This document shows positions 17,120 to 24,990 of a DNA stretch of 64,000 nt, one piece after another (positions within the stretch are counted from its first letter, which is position 1; each line of letters opens with the position of its first letter). A model generated the notes under the pieces. It did not search any database. It was not told the DNA's origin and worked only from the letters and a program-made list of their open reading frames with translations. The stretch is from Ilumatobacteraceae bacterium. GTDB taxonomy: Bacteria; Actinomycetota; Acidimicrobiia; Acidimicrobiales; Ilumatobacteraceae. Both the position numbers and the translations under genes were made by a program. The DNA is taken from positions 1 to 64,000 of the forward strand of contig JABSQH010000016.1 in NCBI GenBank assembly GCA_013213745.1, written 5' to 3'.

Positions 17120-18924
17120 CACGGCTGCCCTCGTCCTGCCGACGGTGGCGTGATCGCGCGGTCGAGGCGCCACTGTTCCAAGAGGGTGCGGAAGTGGCGG
17201 GAGTCCCGGGCCAGCTCGTCGAAGGTCCCATGGCCGACGACCGCACCGTCGTCGAGCACGACGATGTCGTCGGCCAGCGCCAACAGCGCCGGCCGCGCTG
17301 CGGCCACCACGACCGTGATGTCCCTGGCGAGCTCGGTGATGCCGGCCGCGATCTGCCGTTCGATCGACGGTGGGAACGGGGCGGTCACGTCGTCGAGGAG
17401 AAGGATCTGTGGTCGACCGACGAACGCCCGGGCGATCGAGATCCCTTGCGCCATCGATGCGGACACGTCGACCCCGCTCGAGCCGACGCGTGTGTCGTAT
17501 CCATCCGGCAACGCAACGATCTCGTCGTGGATACCGAGTGTGCGCGCCACGGCCTCGACGTCGTCGCAGTTCGCTGCGTCCGTTCCGTAGCGCATGTTGT
17601 CCAGCACCGACGTCGGAAAGAGGTGCGGGGTGCTGCCGACTCGCCGCACCAATGAGCGCAATGCGGCCAACGTGACATCGCTGACGGGAGCGCCGTAGAT
17701 CAAGATGTCGCCGGCGTCGGGATCGTGGATGCGTGAGATGAGGTCGAGCAACGAGGTCTTTCCGGAACCCGTCGGGCCGACGATGGCCACGTTGCGCCCC
17801 GCGGCGATGTCGAGTTCGACGTCGTCGAGCGCCTTCGTCAATCCGCCGAAACTCGCTGAGACCCCCTCGAGGTCGACCTGCGCTAATCCTGCGAGTTGGT
17901 CTCGGGCGTCGGGCTGGTCGGCGATGAGCGGCGCACGGTCGAGTGCGCCGAACGCCCGTTGGGCACTCGCCGTTGCACGCTCGGTGGTCCACAGTCGATA
18001 GCCGAGCTTGGTGAGCGGCACGAGCATGATCGTGACGTAGCCGGTGAACGTGACGAAGGTGCCCAGCGAGAGGTCACCGTCGATCACTCGATTGGCGCCG
18101 ACGACGTACAGCGGGGCCCACGCGAAGAAGGGAATCGTCTCGATCGCCGAGTCGTAGACCGATCCGCGTGTGGCCAAGAAGACCGCTGCCCGGTGCCACC
18201 CGCCGACCTGTTCGTCGAAACGATCGGCGCGCTCTTGCTGTGCGTTGAGGATCTCGACCGGCAGCATCGAGCGCAGCGTCTCGTCGGCGGTTGCGGTTGC
18301 GGTCGCGGTGTATTCCTGGCGCTGCACCATCGCGGGCGCGACGACTCGATTCATGCGCCAGACCAGGTACAGCACGATCGCCAGCGGCCACAGGGTGAGC
18401 GCAGCGAGCCTCCAGTCGATGACTGCCATGGCGATGCCCGCAAACACGAACGTCCCGAGATCGCCGAGCAGCTTGGGGAGGGCGACGGCCACAAAGTTCC
18501 GAATCGGGGTGCTCGTCACGACCATCAACGACACGAGCTGGCCGACCTTGCGGCGTTGGAAGAACTGTCGATCGAGTTCGAGGTAGTGGGCGAAGAGGTC
18601 GTTGCGCAGCCGAACTTCGACCGCCAATGCGAGCCGGCCCGACAACACGCTCCGAAGCCCGGTGAGCAGTGCTGCCGCGGCTCCCGCCGCAATGGTCGCC
18701 AATCCGAGCACGATGATCAAGTCTTCGTCGGTGGCCTCGACGGCGTCGACTGCCCGGCCGAAGAGCAATGGCGTGACGAGCGCAGCCACGGTCAACGCCA
18801 AGGTAATGGCGACCACCGCTCCCGCCAGTCGACGATGTGGTCGCAGGAGGTGCATCGATCGGCGGAGCACGCGATCCTCCGCCACCTCGTGGGCGACCTG
18901 GCCCGTGGCGGTCGTCGACGTCAC
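17119..18924 (-). CDS. ABC exporter half-transporter (partner), intact Walker A but altered catalytic residues
   Basis: The 601-residue protein has six membrane helices and a C-terminal NBD. Walker A GPTGSGKT (~382) is intact. The signature region reads VSASMAQGIS rather than LSGGQ, Walker B LLLDDVTA has Asp in place of the catalytic Glu, and the H-loop position reads AAARP. With the partner's own losses, neither composite ATP site of the heterodimer has a full set of canonical residues. The GTG start at 18924 gives a short polar N-terminus before LLRPHRRLAG. The gene is followed directly by its partner through a TGATG overlap. Substrate unknown; lipid, peptide or drug export is typical of the family. 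Confidence 0.88.
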   Translation of the reverse strand: MTSTTATGQVAHEVAEDRVLRRSMHLLRPHRRLAGAVVAITLALTVAALVTPLLFGRAVDAVEATDEDLIIVLGLATIAAGAAAALLTGLRSVLSGRLALAVEVRLRNDLFAHYLELDRQFFQRRKVGQLVSLMVVTSTPIRNFVAVALPKLLGDLGTFVFAGIAMAVIDWRLAALTLWPLAIVLYLVWRMNRVVAPAMVQRQEYTATATATADETLRSMLPVEILNAQQERADRFDEQVGGWHRAAVFLATRGSVYDSAIETIPFFAWAPLYVVGANRVIDGDLSLGTFVTFTGYVTIMLVPLTKLGYRLWTTERATASAQRAFGALDRAPLIADQPDARDQLAGLAQVDLEGVSASFGGLTKALDDVELDIAAGRNVAIVGPTGSGKTSLLDLISRIHDPDAGDILIYGAPVSDVTLAALRSLVRRVGSTPHLFPTSVLDNMRYGTDAANCDDVEAVARTLGIHDEIVALPDGYDTRVGSSGVDVSASMAQGISIARAFVGRPQILLLDDVTAPFPPSIERQIAAGITELARDITVVVAAARPALLALADDIVVLDDGAVVGHGTFDELARDSRHFRTLLEQWRLDRAITPPSAGRGQP

Positions 18925-18989
18925 GCGTGCGATGTTCGCACAGTGCGCTGTCGAGTCACGAGGTCATCGGAGCGCGGTCGATGTGCACA

Positions 18990-19127
18990 TCAGAGACGAT
19001 CGACGTGGCGCAGCGAGGACCGCAAGCCGGCGTGAGCGCCAGCCAGTTCCGTCGCGAGCGCACGAAGGTCGAGTTCGGGCTGCGACGCGTCGTTGAACTC
19101 GAAGAACTCGAATGGCGGTCCCCACAC
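18990..19127 (-). pseudogene. Possible C-terminal remnant of an unknown protein
   Basis: The 338 bp between the ABC exporter and the folP-like gene holds no full gene. One minus-strand frame ending at 18990 gives 45 residues of protein-like composition (VWGPPFEFFEFNDASQ..., then LDLRALATELAGAHAGL). The frame just upstream, after a shift near 19130, reads IEQCPSGALAQ, a string seen at the end of small 4Fe-4S ferredoxin-like proteins. These may be pieces of one or two decayed genes. I see no start with a ribosome site. Confidence 0.25.
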
Positions 19128-19210
19128 AGCGTTGCCGTAACTTCACCGGCGAGCACCTGGGCGAGGGCCCCGGACGGGCACTGCTCGATCACGGCGATCA
19201 GCCCGAATTG

Positions 19211-19253
19211 TTGCGGGGACGTGCGCTTTTCGCACGGATTCCCCGGGATTTCG
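19211..19253 (+). repeat. Dispersed double-hairpin repeat, copy B
   Basis: The core is TTGCGGGGACGTGCG-CTTTT-CGCACGG followed by the near-palindrome ATTCCCCGGGATTTC. The first hairpin pairs CGTGCG with CGCACG. It ends nine bases (a G-tract) before the folP-like stop codon at 19262-19264, so it lies at the 3' end of that gene. It is nearly identical to the copy at 33542-33594. Confidence 0.8.
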
Positions 19254-19261
19254 GGGGGGGG

Positions 19262-20167
19262 TTACAGGTGTGCTCCGGTGTTGAACAGCTCGATCATCGG
19301 TTGCACGCGGGCGACTTCGTGGCTGCGCAGCAGCGTTGCCTTGCCCATCAGCGCCACACCGGCGACCCCCGTCTCGGCCACGCGGAACTCGTCGCCGAAC
19401 AGGTACGTCATGGTCGGCAACGAGATGCACACGGGCCAGCCGAGTGCGCGGAAGCGGAATGCGGCGAGCATGATCGCGTTCTGCATCCGGATGCGCTTCT
19501 CGCCCTCCGGCAAGATGATGTCGAACCCGATGCCGGGATCGATCCAGATCCGCTCCACGCCCGCCGCCGTCGCGAGTTCGATGCGCTCGCGGAAGAAGTC
19601 GAGCATGCGGTCGAACAGCTCGTCGAGCGGCGGGCCCTCGAACTGCGAGCGGGCGTTCTCGCCAGGCGTGTAGCAGATGATCAGTCCGGCGTCGTGCGCC
19701 GCGACCTCAGCGTAGAAGTCGGGGTCGTCGATCCGGCCGGTGAGGTTGATCACCGCTGCGCCGGCCGACAGCACTGCAGAGATCACGCTGCGGTGGTACG
19801 ACTCGACCGACACGAGCACGCCGTCGCCGACGAGTCCGCGCACGACCGGGACGAGGGCGTCGGCTTGGGCGTGCGCCTCGACTGCGGCGGTGCCTCGTAC
19901 CGTCGACTCAGCGCCGACATCGATCATCGCCGCACCGGCAGCGATCAACTCGCCCGCCAGCGACCGGGCCGAGGCGACACCCTCGACGATGCTCGAGCGG
20001 TACGCCGAATCGGTCGACAGGTTGACCACACCGAGCTGGTACGGGCGGTCGTCGAACACCTGGCCCGTGTGAGGGAACGCGAACGTGCGGATCGGGTGGT
20101 CGAAGGCGGCGGCGTGGTTGGTCCACTGATCGCGTACCCAGTCCGGAAGCCAGGCCGACTCAGTCAT
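19262..20167 (-). CDS. Dihydropteroate synthase-like protein (FolP family, divergent)
   Basis: The 301-residue protein is a pterin-binding TIM barrel. It has LGVVNLSTDS (normally NVTPDSF), MIDVGAEST (normally DIGGEST), VSVESY (normally SVDTY), INLTG and DPGIGF. The order and spacing match DHPS, which joins p-aminobenzoate to the pterin pyrophosphate in folate synthesis. Several loop residues depart from the canonical enzyme, including the loss of Pro/Phe in the first loop and a missing Gly in the second, so it may be a DHPS paralogue with another role. The ATG at 20167 overlaps the folK stop (ATGA), making it the last gene of folB-folK-folP. Confidence 0.75.
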   Translation of the reverse strand: MTESAWLPDWVRDQWTNHAAAFDHPIRTFAFPHTGQVFDDRPYQLGVVNLSTDSAYRSSIVEGVASARSLAGELIAAGAAMIDVGAESTVRGTAAVEAHAQADALVPVVRGLVGDGVLVSVESYHRSVISAVLSAGAAVINLTGRIDDPDFYAEVAAHDAGLIICYTPGENARSQFEGPPLDELFDRMLDFFRERIELATAAGVERIWIDPGIGFDIILPEGEKRIRMQNAIMLAAFRFRALGWPVCISLPTMTYLFGDEFRVAETGVAGVALMGKATLLRSHEVARVQPMIELFNTGAHL

Positions 20168-20733
20168 CGGCCGCGATATTCGTCGCTCGTGGTTGGAAGT
20201 TGCCAGGCGGGGTCGAGCCAACGCCCGTCGAGCGGCGTCAGATCACCGGGCTCGACCGGCAGCGCGGCGAGCAACTCCTCCATTGTTGCGCCGAGTCGAC
20301 TGTGGCGTCGGTTGGGAGCGACGTCACACACCGGGACGAGCACGAATCTGCGCTCGTGTAGACGGGGGTGCGGGAGCAGCAACGCTGGATCGTCGCTGAG
20401 CGAGTTGCCGTACTCCAACAGGTCGAGATCGAGTGTGCGCGGGCCCCAATGCACCACACGCTCTCGATCGTGTGCTGCCTCGATCGTGTGCAGTGCTGCG
20501 AGGAGCTCGGGGGCAGCGAGCGTGGTCGTTGCGCGCAGCGCAGCGTTGAGAAACGGTGCTTGCCCGTCGGGTCCACCGATGGGTGCGGACTCGTAGAGCG
20601 CCGACACCTGCTCGACCCTGGTGCCGTCGAGAGCGTCGATTGCGGCAACCGCCCCACGCAGGTGAGCGAGGCGGTCGCCGATGTTCGACCCGAGCGCGAT
20701 CAGCGCAGCGACGCTGGTCATCGACGGGGTCAT
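20164..20733 (-). CDS. folK: 6-hydroxymethyl-7,8-dihydropterin pyrophosphokinase
   Basis: The 189-residue protein has the HPPK motifs in order: ALGSNIGDR at the N-terminus, VSALYESAPIG, the loop PFLNAAL and the catalytic WGPRTLDLDLL with both metal-binding aspartates, followed by LLLPHPRLHERRFVL. It transfers pyrophosphate from ATP to hydroxymethyl-dihydropterin in folate synthesis. The C-terminal ~30 residues are an extra tail. The ATG at 20733 overlaps the folB stop by four bases, and its own stop overlaps the folP-like ATG, so the three are translationally coupled. A second ATG four codons in is possible. Confidence 0.95.
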   Translation of the reverse strand: MTPSMTSVAALIALGSNIGDRLAHLRGAVAAIDALDGTRVEQVSALYESAPIGGPDGQAPFLNAALRATTTLAAPELLAALHTIEAAHDRERVVHWGPRTLDLDLLEYGNSLSDDPALLLPHPRLHERRFVLVPVCDVAPNRRHSRLGATMEELLAALPVEPGDLTPLDGRWLDPAWQLPTTSDEYRGR

Positions 20734-21149
20734 CGGTTCGGGCGACGTCGTTCGAGCACGATTCCCACCCCGTCTGCGGCGTCGAAGATGTCGAGCTTGC
20801 TGACCCGCACACGAACCGCAGCCGCCAGCGGGTGGTCGAGCACGAACGTGGCGATGTCGTCGGCCCAGGTCTCCACCAACTCGACGTGCTCGTTGCTACT
20901 CGCCCGCGACTGAATGTGCTCGACGATGTCGGCATACGACACGTACTCGCCGGTCGCCTCGACGGTGTCGAGGTATCCGGGCGCGGTGTCGACGTCGACA
21001 TCGAAGCGCACCCGCTGACGGACGCCGTGCTCGAAGTCGAGAACGCCGATGTAGGCGTCGACGACCAAACCCGAGACGACGATCGTTGCTGTGTCGTCGG
21101 CTCGATCGGGGGGAACGGCGTCTGGTCGGTCGTCGGCTGTCGGTGGCAT
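20730..21149 (-). CDS. folB: Dihydroneopterin aldolase
   Basis: The 139-residue protein has an unstructured Asp/Pro-rich lead of ~18 residues, then the FolB core IVVSGLVVDAYIGVLDFEHGVRQ. The Tyr and the conserved Glu-His are followed by VSYADIVEHI, ETWADDIATFVL and RVRVSKLDI. The enzyme cleaves dihydroneopterin to hydroxymethyl-dihydropterin, the substrate of the next gene's product. The ATG at 21149 is chosen because the farther ATG at 21209 would extend into the promoter of the divergent arfB-like gene. It is first in the folB-folK-folP cluster; no folE is in the window. Confidence 0.92.
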   Translation of the reverse strand: MPPTADDRPDAVPPDRADDTATIVVSGLVVDAYIGVLDFEHGVRQRVRFDVDVDTAPGYLDTVEATGEYVSYADIVEHIQSRASSNEHVELVETWADDIATFVLDHPLAAAVRVRVSKLDIFDAADGVGIVLERRRPNR

Positions 21150-21219
21150 GGGGTCGAATGGCGGTGAGTGCCGGAACCGATCATTCCACGATGTTGCGCG
21201 ACGTGACACGATCCGGTGC

Positions 21220-21636
21220 GTGCCCGACGACTCGATCTACGTCACCGATTCGGTGCGCGTGCCGCGGAGCGAGCTCGATGTGACGTCGACGACGTCGGGT
21301 GGGCCGGGTGGCCAGCACGCCAATCGGTCGGCAACCCGAGTCGAGCTGCGCCTCGATATCACGACCACGAGCGCGTTGTCCGCCGAGCAACGCCAGCGCG
21401 TGCTCAATCGTGTGGGCGCCGAGATGCGCGTCGCCGCTGGCGACGAACGGAGCCGAACCCGCAACCTGGCGATCGCCGAGCAACGATTGGCCGATCGACT
21501 CCGCGACGCGCTGCGAGTGCAGCGGCCGCGGCGTACGACGCAGCCCACTCGCGGTTCGAAAGAGCGGCGGCTCAACGCCAAACGGCGACGTTCGCAGACG
21601 AAGGCCGACCGCCGCCGCCCGCGCCACGACGAGTAG
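21220..21636 (+). CDS. arfB: ArfB/YaeJ-like peptidyl-tRNA hydrolase (ribosome rescue)
   Basis: The 138-residue protein has the release-factor catalytic loop with GGPGGQHANRSATRVEL, containing the universal GGQ. A basic, extended tail (KERRLNAKRRRSQTKADRRR) is the part that enters the empty mRNA channel in ArfB. There is no codon-recognition domain, which separates it from RF1/RF2. It would free stalled ribosomes on truncated mRNA. The GTG at 21220 sits right before the conserved first strand (DSIYVTDSVRVP). It diverges from the folate operon. Confidence 0.9.
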   Translation: MPDDSIYVTDSVRVPRSELDVTSTTSGGPGGQHANRSATRVELRLDITTTSALSAEQRQRVLNRVGAEMRVAAGDERSRTRNLAIAEQRLADRLRDALRVQRPRRTTQPTRGSKERRLNAKRRRSQTKADRRRPRHDE

Positions 21637-21690
21637 GCCGTCGCACCAGTACGCGCAGCGCGCTCGTTCCGTGGTGTCGGCGCTACGTCT

Positions 21691-21885
21691 GTGACGCCAA
21701 CACCCGGGCCCGAACTGGTGGTTGCGGTGATGTTGTTGCTCGCCCTGGCGCTCGTTGTCGCACGCGTCGGTCGACTGCCGGTCGGCACCTCGTTGATGAC
21801 GGCGGCGGCCTGCGCCGCCCTGCAGCTGGCGGTCGGCGGTCAGCGCGGGCTGGTCCGGGCGACGCCGACGGCAGCGGCGATGTGA
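21691..21885 (+). CDS. Possible small membrane protein
   Basis: This 64-residue ORF has two hydrophobic stretches (LVVAVMLLLALALVVARV and GTSLMTAAACAALQLAVGG), consistent with a small two-helix membrane protein. It fills the gap between the arfB-like gene and the convergent KDPG-aldolase-like gene, overlapping the latter's 3' end by 46 bases. The start is a GTG. I cannot name a family; without homologues it may be chance, since GC-rich sequence often gives Val/Ala/Leu-rich frames. Confidence 0.4.
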   Translation: MTPTPGPELVVAVMLLLALALVVARVGRLPVGTSLMTAAACAALQLAVGGQRGLVRATPTAAAM

Positions 21886-22478
21886 TCGACCGCACCATCG
21901 GGGTCGGCGAAGTCGCCGAACAGTGTGTCGCCCATGCCCACCGCAATCGCTCCCGCAGCGAAGAACTCGGCCATGTTGCCGATGGTCACACCACCGGTGG
22001 CCATGAAGGGTCGCTGGCGGTACGCCGGCGCCACCTGTGCCAACCACGTCGGACCCGGAGGGTCGGCGGGAAAGAACTTCAATACGTCGGCTCCCGATCG
22101 CAGGGCCAGCTGGATCTCTGCAGGTGTCTGCACTCCGGGGAGTGTCAGCATGCCGAGCTCGGCGCTGCGTGCCGCAGTGTCGACGTCGATGCCCGGGAGG
22201 ACGCAGAACGTCGCTCCGGCGGCTGCGGCCGACTCGGCCTGTTCGACTGTCCAGGTCGTCCCGACGCCGACCGAGGCATCGTCGCCGAAGCGGTCGACCA
22301 GCAGCGCCACGTCGTCGACGGCGCGGTCGTAGTCGTAGGTGATCTCCAACGACCGGACCCCGCCCTCGACGAGACGATCGGCCAACGGCACCAGATGCGT
22401 CTCAGGGATCTGACGGAGCACCGCCATGATGCGGTCGGCCGCAAGGCACTCCAATGCGTGGGTTCTTCGGTCGGTCAC
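21840..22478 (-). CDS. KDPG/KHG aldolase-family protein (Eda-like)
   Basis: The 212-residue TIM-barrel protein starts at GTG 22478 with a good Shine-Dalgarno AGGAGAGG five bases upstream. It has IMAVLRQIP, VEGGVRSLEITYDY with the conserved Glu, GVGTTWT, FCVLPGIDVD and the Schiff-base lysine in ADVLKFFPA, followed by FMATGGVTIGN. These are the class I aldolase residues of 2-keto-3-deoxy-6-phosphogluconate / 4-hydroxy-2-oxoglutarate aldolases. It acts in sugar-acid breakdown; the exact substrate cannot be decided. No other Entner-Doudoroff gene is adjacent. Confidence 0.88.
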   Translation of the reverse strand: MTDRRTHALECLAADRIMAVLRQIPETHLVPLADRLVEGGVRSLEITYDYDRAVDDVALLVDRFGDDASVGVGTTWTVEQAESAAAAGATFCVLPGIDVDTAARSAELGMLTLPGVQTPAEIQLALRSGADVLKFFPADPPGPTWLAQVAPAYRQRPFMATGGVTIGNMAEFFAAGAIAVGMGDTLFGDFADPDGAVDHIAAAVGVARTSPR

Positions 22479-22642
22479 GGCCTCTCCTCGGGTGATGCGT
22501 TTGAGACACGCTACGCACGGCTCCATCGTTTGGCGTGGCGTCGGGCATCCCGGTACCGCGTTGGCCGGCCCGCCTTCGGGGCGATGGCCGCCAACCCGGG
22601 CGCTTAGCCTCGCCGAGCAAAACGATGCGAGTGGAGGCACCG

Positions 22643-23365
22643 ATGCACATCCAGACCGAGACGATTGATTCCCCGAGCGGGCCGATGGGGATCTACCTCG
22701 TTCGCCCCGACGGTGATGGACCGTTCCCGGTCGTAGTGTCGTTCCACCACGGTCCGGGTCTTGACGACGGCGCCAAGGACACGATGGCGCGCATTGCGCA
22801 GTGGGGCTACTACGTCATCAGTCATGATCGCTATCACCGCGACGCCGACTGGTACGTGATGGGGGAACGGACAGACGAAGAGGTCCAGAAGATGTTCGGG
22901 TTGATCACGAACACCAGCGAGGACATGGTGGGCGAAGACCTCGGAGCGGTGCTCGACTGGTTGGCCACCGACCCGACCGCGAGCGACGGGCCAATGGGAT
23001 GTGTCGGCTATTGCATCGGTGCTCGATCCGCGCTGGTCACGATCGCCGAACACGGCGAACGATTCCGCGTCGGTGTCGGGCTCCATCCGTCGTTCTGCAC
23101 CACCGACGCGCCCGACTCACCACATCTCGGCGTCCCGAGCTACACCGGCTCGCTGTACATCGGCTTCGGCTCGGAAGATCAGATGCAGCCGGCGTCTGCC
23201 AATGGGGCGCTCATCGAGTTCACCAACGCGCTCGACAAGGGCGAAGCCGAGATCCACGATGGTGCCAACCACGGCTTCGGTGTGTACGGCGGCGGCTATC
23301 ACGAGGCGGCCGCCGATCGTTCGTACGAACGCATCAAGGCGATGCTCGACCACGAGCTGGGCTGA
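22643..23365 (+). CDS. Dienelactone hydrolase family alpha/beta hydrolase
   Basis: The 240-residue cytosolic protein starts at ATG 22643 behind GGAGGC. The nucleophile elbow GCVGYCIGARSA carries a Cys, as in carboxymethylenebutenolidase rather than serine esterases. The catalytic His lies in DGANHGFGVYG and an Asp in FGSEDQM. The oxyanion region is VSFHHGPGLDD. It probably opens lactones or cleaves esters in aromatic compound breakdown. It is followed 23 bp later by a serine hydrolase gene in the same direction, so they may be cotranscribed. Confidence 0.88.
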   Translation: MHIQTETIDSPSGPMGIYLVRPDGDGPFPVVVSFHHGPGLDDGAKDTMARIAQWGYYVISHDRYHRDADWYVMGERTDEEVQKMFGLITNTSEDMVGEDLGAVLDWLATDPTASDGPMGCVGYCIGARSALVTIAEHGERFRVGVGLHPSFCTTDAPDSPHLGVPSYTGSLYIGFGSEDQMQPASANGALIEFTNALDKGEAEIHDGANHGFGVYGGGYHEAAADRSYERIKAMLDHELG

Positions 23366-23388
23366 CTCGACCGCAACACTGTGCTGCG

Positions 23389-24750
23389 ATGACCACCGCA
23401 GACCCCGCTGCTGCTGTTCGCTCACTGACCAGGTTCCTCACCGACTGGTTGGCGTTTCAACGGTGGTACCGGCAAGTGCCGGCGCTGTCGGTCGGCGTCT
23501 CGGTCGGCGACGAGGTGGTGTTCACATCGGCGTCGGGCCTGATGGATGTCGATGGTCGGGTTCCGGCCACCACGGCGACGCGCTTTCGTGTGGCCTCGCA
23601 CTCCAAACTGTTCACGGCCACTGCGATCATGCAGCTGGTCGAGCAGCGGCGGCTCCGTCTCGACGATCGCGTCGCCGACCACCTCGATTGGTTCGCCGCC
23701 GACGATCCCGACAGCGAGCTGGCACACGTCACCATTCGGCAGTTGCTCTCGCACTCGTCGGGATTGACTCGCGACGGCGTCACCACACACTGGCACGACG
23801 ACCAGTTCCCCTCGCTCGATGCGATCGTCGACCAGGTCGGGTCGATGCCGGTGTATGCCACCGCCGAGCATCTCAAGTACTCCAACGTCGCATTCACGAT
23901 CGCCGGCCAGGTGATCGAGTCGGTCACCGGTCGGTCGTACGAGGACCACGTGACCGAGTCGATCCTCGTGCCGTTGGGTCTCACGTCGACGACGCCCGAC
24001 CTTCCCGACGACATGAGCGAGCACGCCCTCGGGTATCCACGCTGGCTTCCGGAGCGGGCGCGACCGCCGTTCGATCATGTGCATGCGCGTGTGATGAACA
24101 GCGCCACGGGCTTCTCGTCGACAGCGCCCGACCTGTTGCGGTGGTACCAGGCCCATCGCTTCGGCAACGGCGAGCTCCTCCACGATCGCAACAAGCGCGA
24201 GATGCAGCGGCTCCAGTTCGAGGGCGAATCCACTCGTTGGGGCCTCGGATTCTCGATCGACGAGGTCGCCGGCATGCGTTTCGTATCGCATGGTGGTGGT
24301 TATCCGGGGTTCATCACGTACTCCGGGCTCGAGCAGGAGCACGGTCTCGCCATCGTGGTACTGACCAATGCCGGCGACGGGCCGGCGCAACTCCTCTTTG
24401 GTGGTGTCGCGGCGTTGTGCGCCAAGGCAGTGGCGGGTGCGTTCGACGGAGATTCGGGATTCGATGTCTCATCCGCCGATGACCTCGCCGGCTTCTACGA
24501 GCATCGGTGGCGGATCAACCAGGTCGCCCGGATCGGATCGAAGCTCGTCATCGCCGACCCGACCCCGCTCGATCCAACGATGGCCATGAGTGTGCTGGAA
24601 CACGAAGCGGACTGGTCGTTCCGTTTCCCGACAACGATTCCGTTGGCCTCGCCGGGAGAGACCATCCGCTTCGAGCCTGGCGAGCCGCCGACGATGCATG
24701 CCCCGGCGGCGCTGGTGGTCCCGCGCTCCGACTCGATATTCGGATCTTGA
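23389..24750 (+). CDS. Serine beta-lactamase / class C-like esterase
   Basis: The 453-residue protein has the penicillin-recognising motifs: SxxK as ASHSKLF near 76, YxN as KYSNVAF near 165 and an HGG (FVSHGGGYPG) near 303. The N-terminal ~330 residues form the beta-lactamase/transpeptidase fold, and the remaining ~120 residues form a mostly beta C-terminal domain. There is no signal peptide, so it is probably a cytoplasmic esterase or peptidase of the CubicO group rather than an antibiotic-resistance enzyme. The ATG at 23389 follows the dienelactone hydrolase gene by 23 bp. Confidence 0.88.
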   Translation: MTTADPAAAVRSLTRFLTDWLAFQRWYRQVPALSVGVSVGDEVVFTSASGLMDVDGRVPATTATRFRVASHSKLFTATAIMQLVEQRRLRLDDRVADHLDWFAADDPDSELAHVTIRQLLSHSSGLTRDGVTTHWHDDQFPSLDAIVDQVGSMPVYATAEHLKYSNVAFTIAGQVIESVTGRSYEDHVTESILVPLGLTSTTPDLPDDMSEHALGYPRWLPERARPPFDHVHARVMNSATGFSSTAPDLLRWYQAHRFGNGELLHDRNKREMQRLQFEGESTRWGLGFSIDEVAGMRFVSHGGGYPGFITYSGLEQEHGLAIVVLTNAGDGPAQLLFGGVAALCAKAVAGAFDGDSGFDVSSADDLAGFYEHRWRINQVARIGSKLVIADPTPLDPTMAMSVLEHEADWSFRFPTTIPLASPGETIRFEPGEPPTMHAPAALVVPRSDSIFGS

Positions 24751-24905
24751 GGCCGCTCAGCCCTATTCGCCCATTGACCGCTTGCCGGTGGTGCGGTGCG
24801 CGGCGGGATGCTGCAAATCGGCCAACACATGCCTGTGCAGCGAAGGAGCCTCTACGCTAGATCGCCGCACAACCGGCCCCCGCTCGATGCGGAATTGCCG
24901 GCCCC

Positions 24906-24977
24906 GCCTCTCTAGCTCAATGGTAGAGCAGTGGACTTTTAATCCATTGGTTCAGGGTTCGAGCCCCTGGGGAGGCA
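24906..24977 (+). tRNA. tRNA-Lys (anticodon TTT)
   Basis: The acceptor arms GCCTCTC (24906-24912) and GGGAGGC (24970-24976) pair with one G-T. The D arm is GCTC...GAGC, the anticodon arm GTGGA-CTTTTAA-TCCAT shows anticodon TTT, and the T arm is CAGGG-TTCGAGC-CCCTG. The discriminator base is A, and the genome does not encode a full CCA. About 155 bp separate it from the upstream hydrolase gene. Confidence 0.95.
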
Positions 24978-24990
24978 CCGCGAGCGGTGC

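Noticed and set aside
18837-19673. Plus-strand 278-codon frame across the folP-like 3' region
   Set aside because: It overlaps folP antisense and the double-hairpin repeat, and has no domain signal.
24750-24905. tRNA-Lys promoter
   Set aside because: A TACGCT-like -10 exists near 24853, but no convincing -35 at the right distance.
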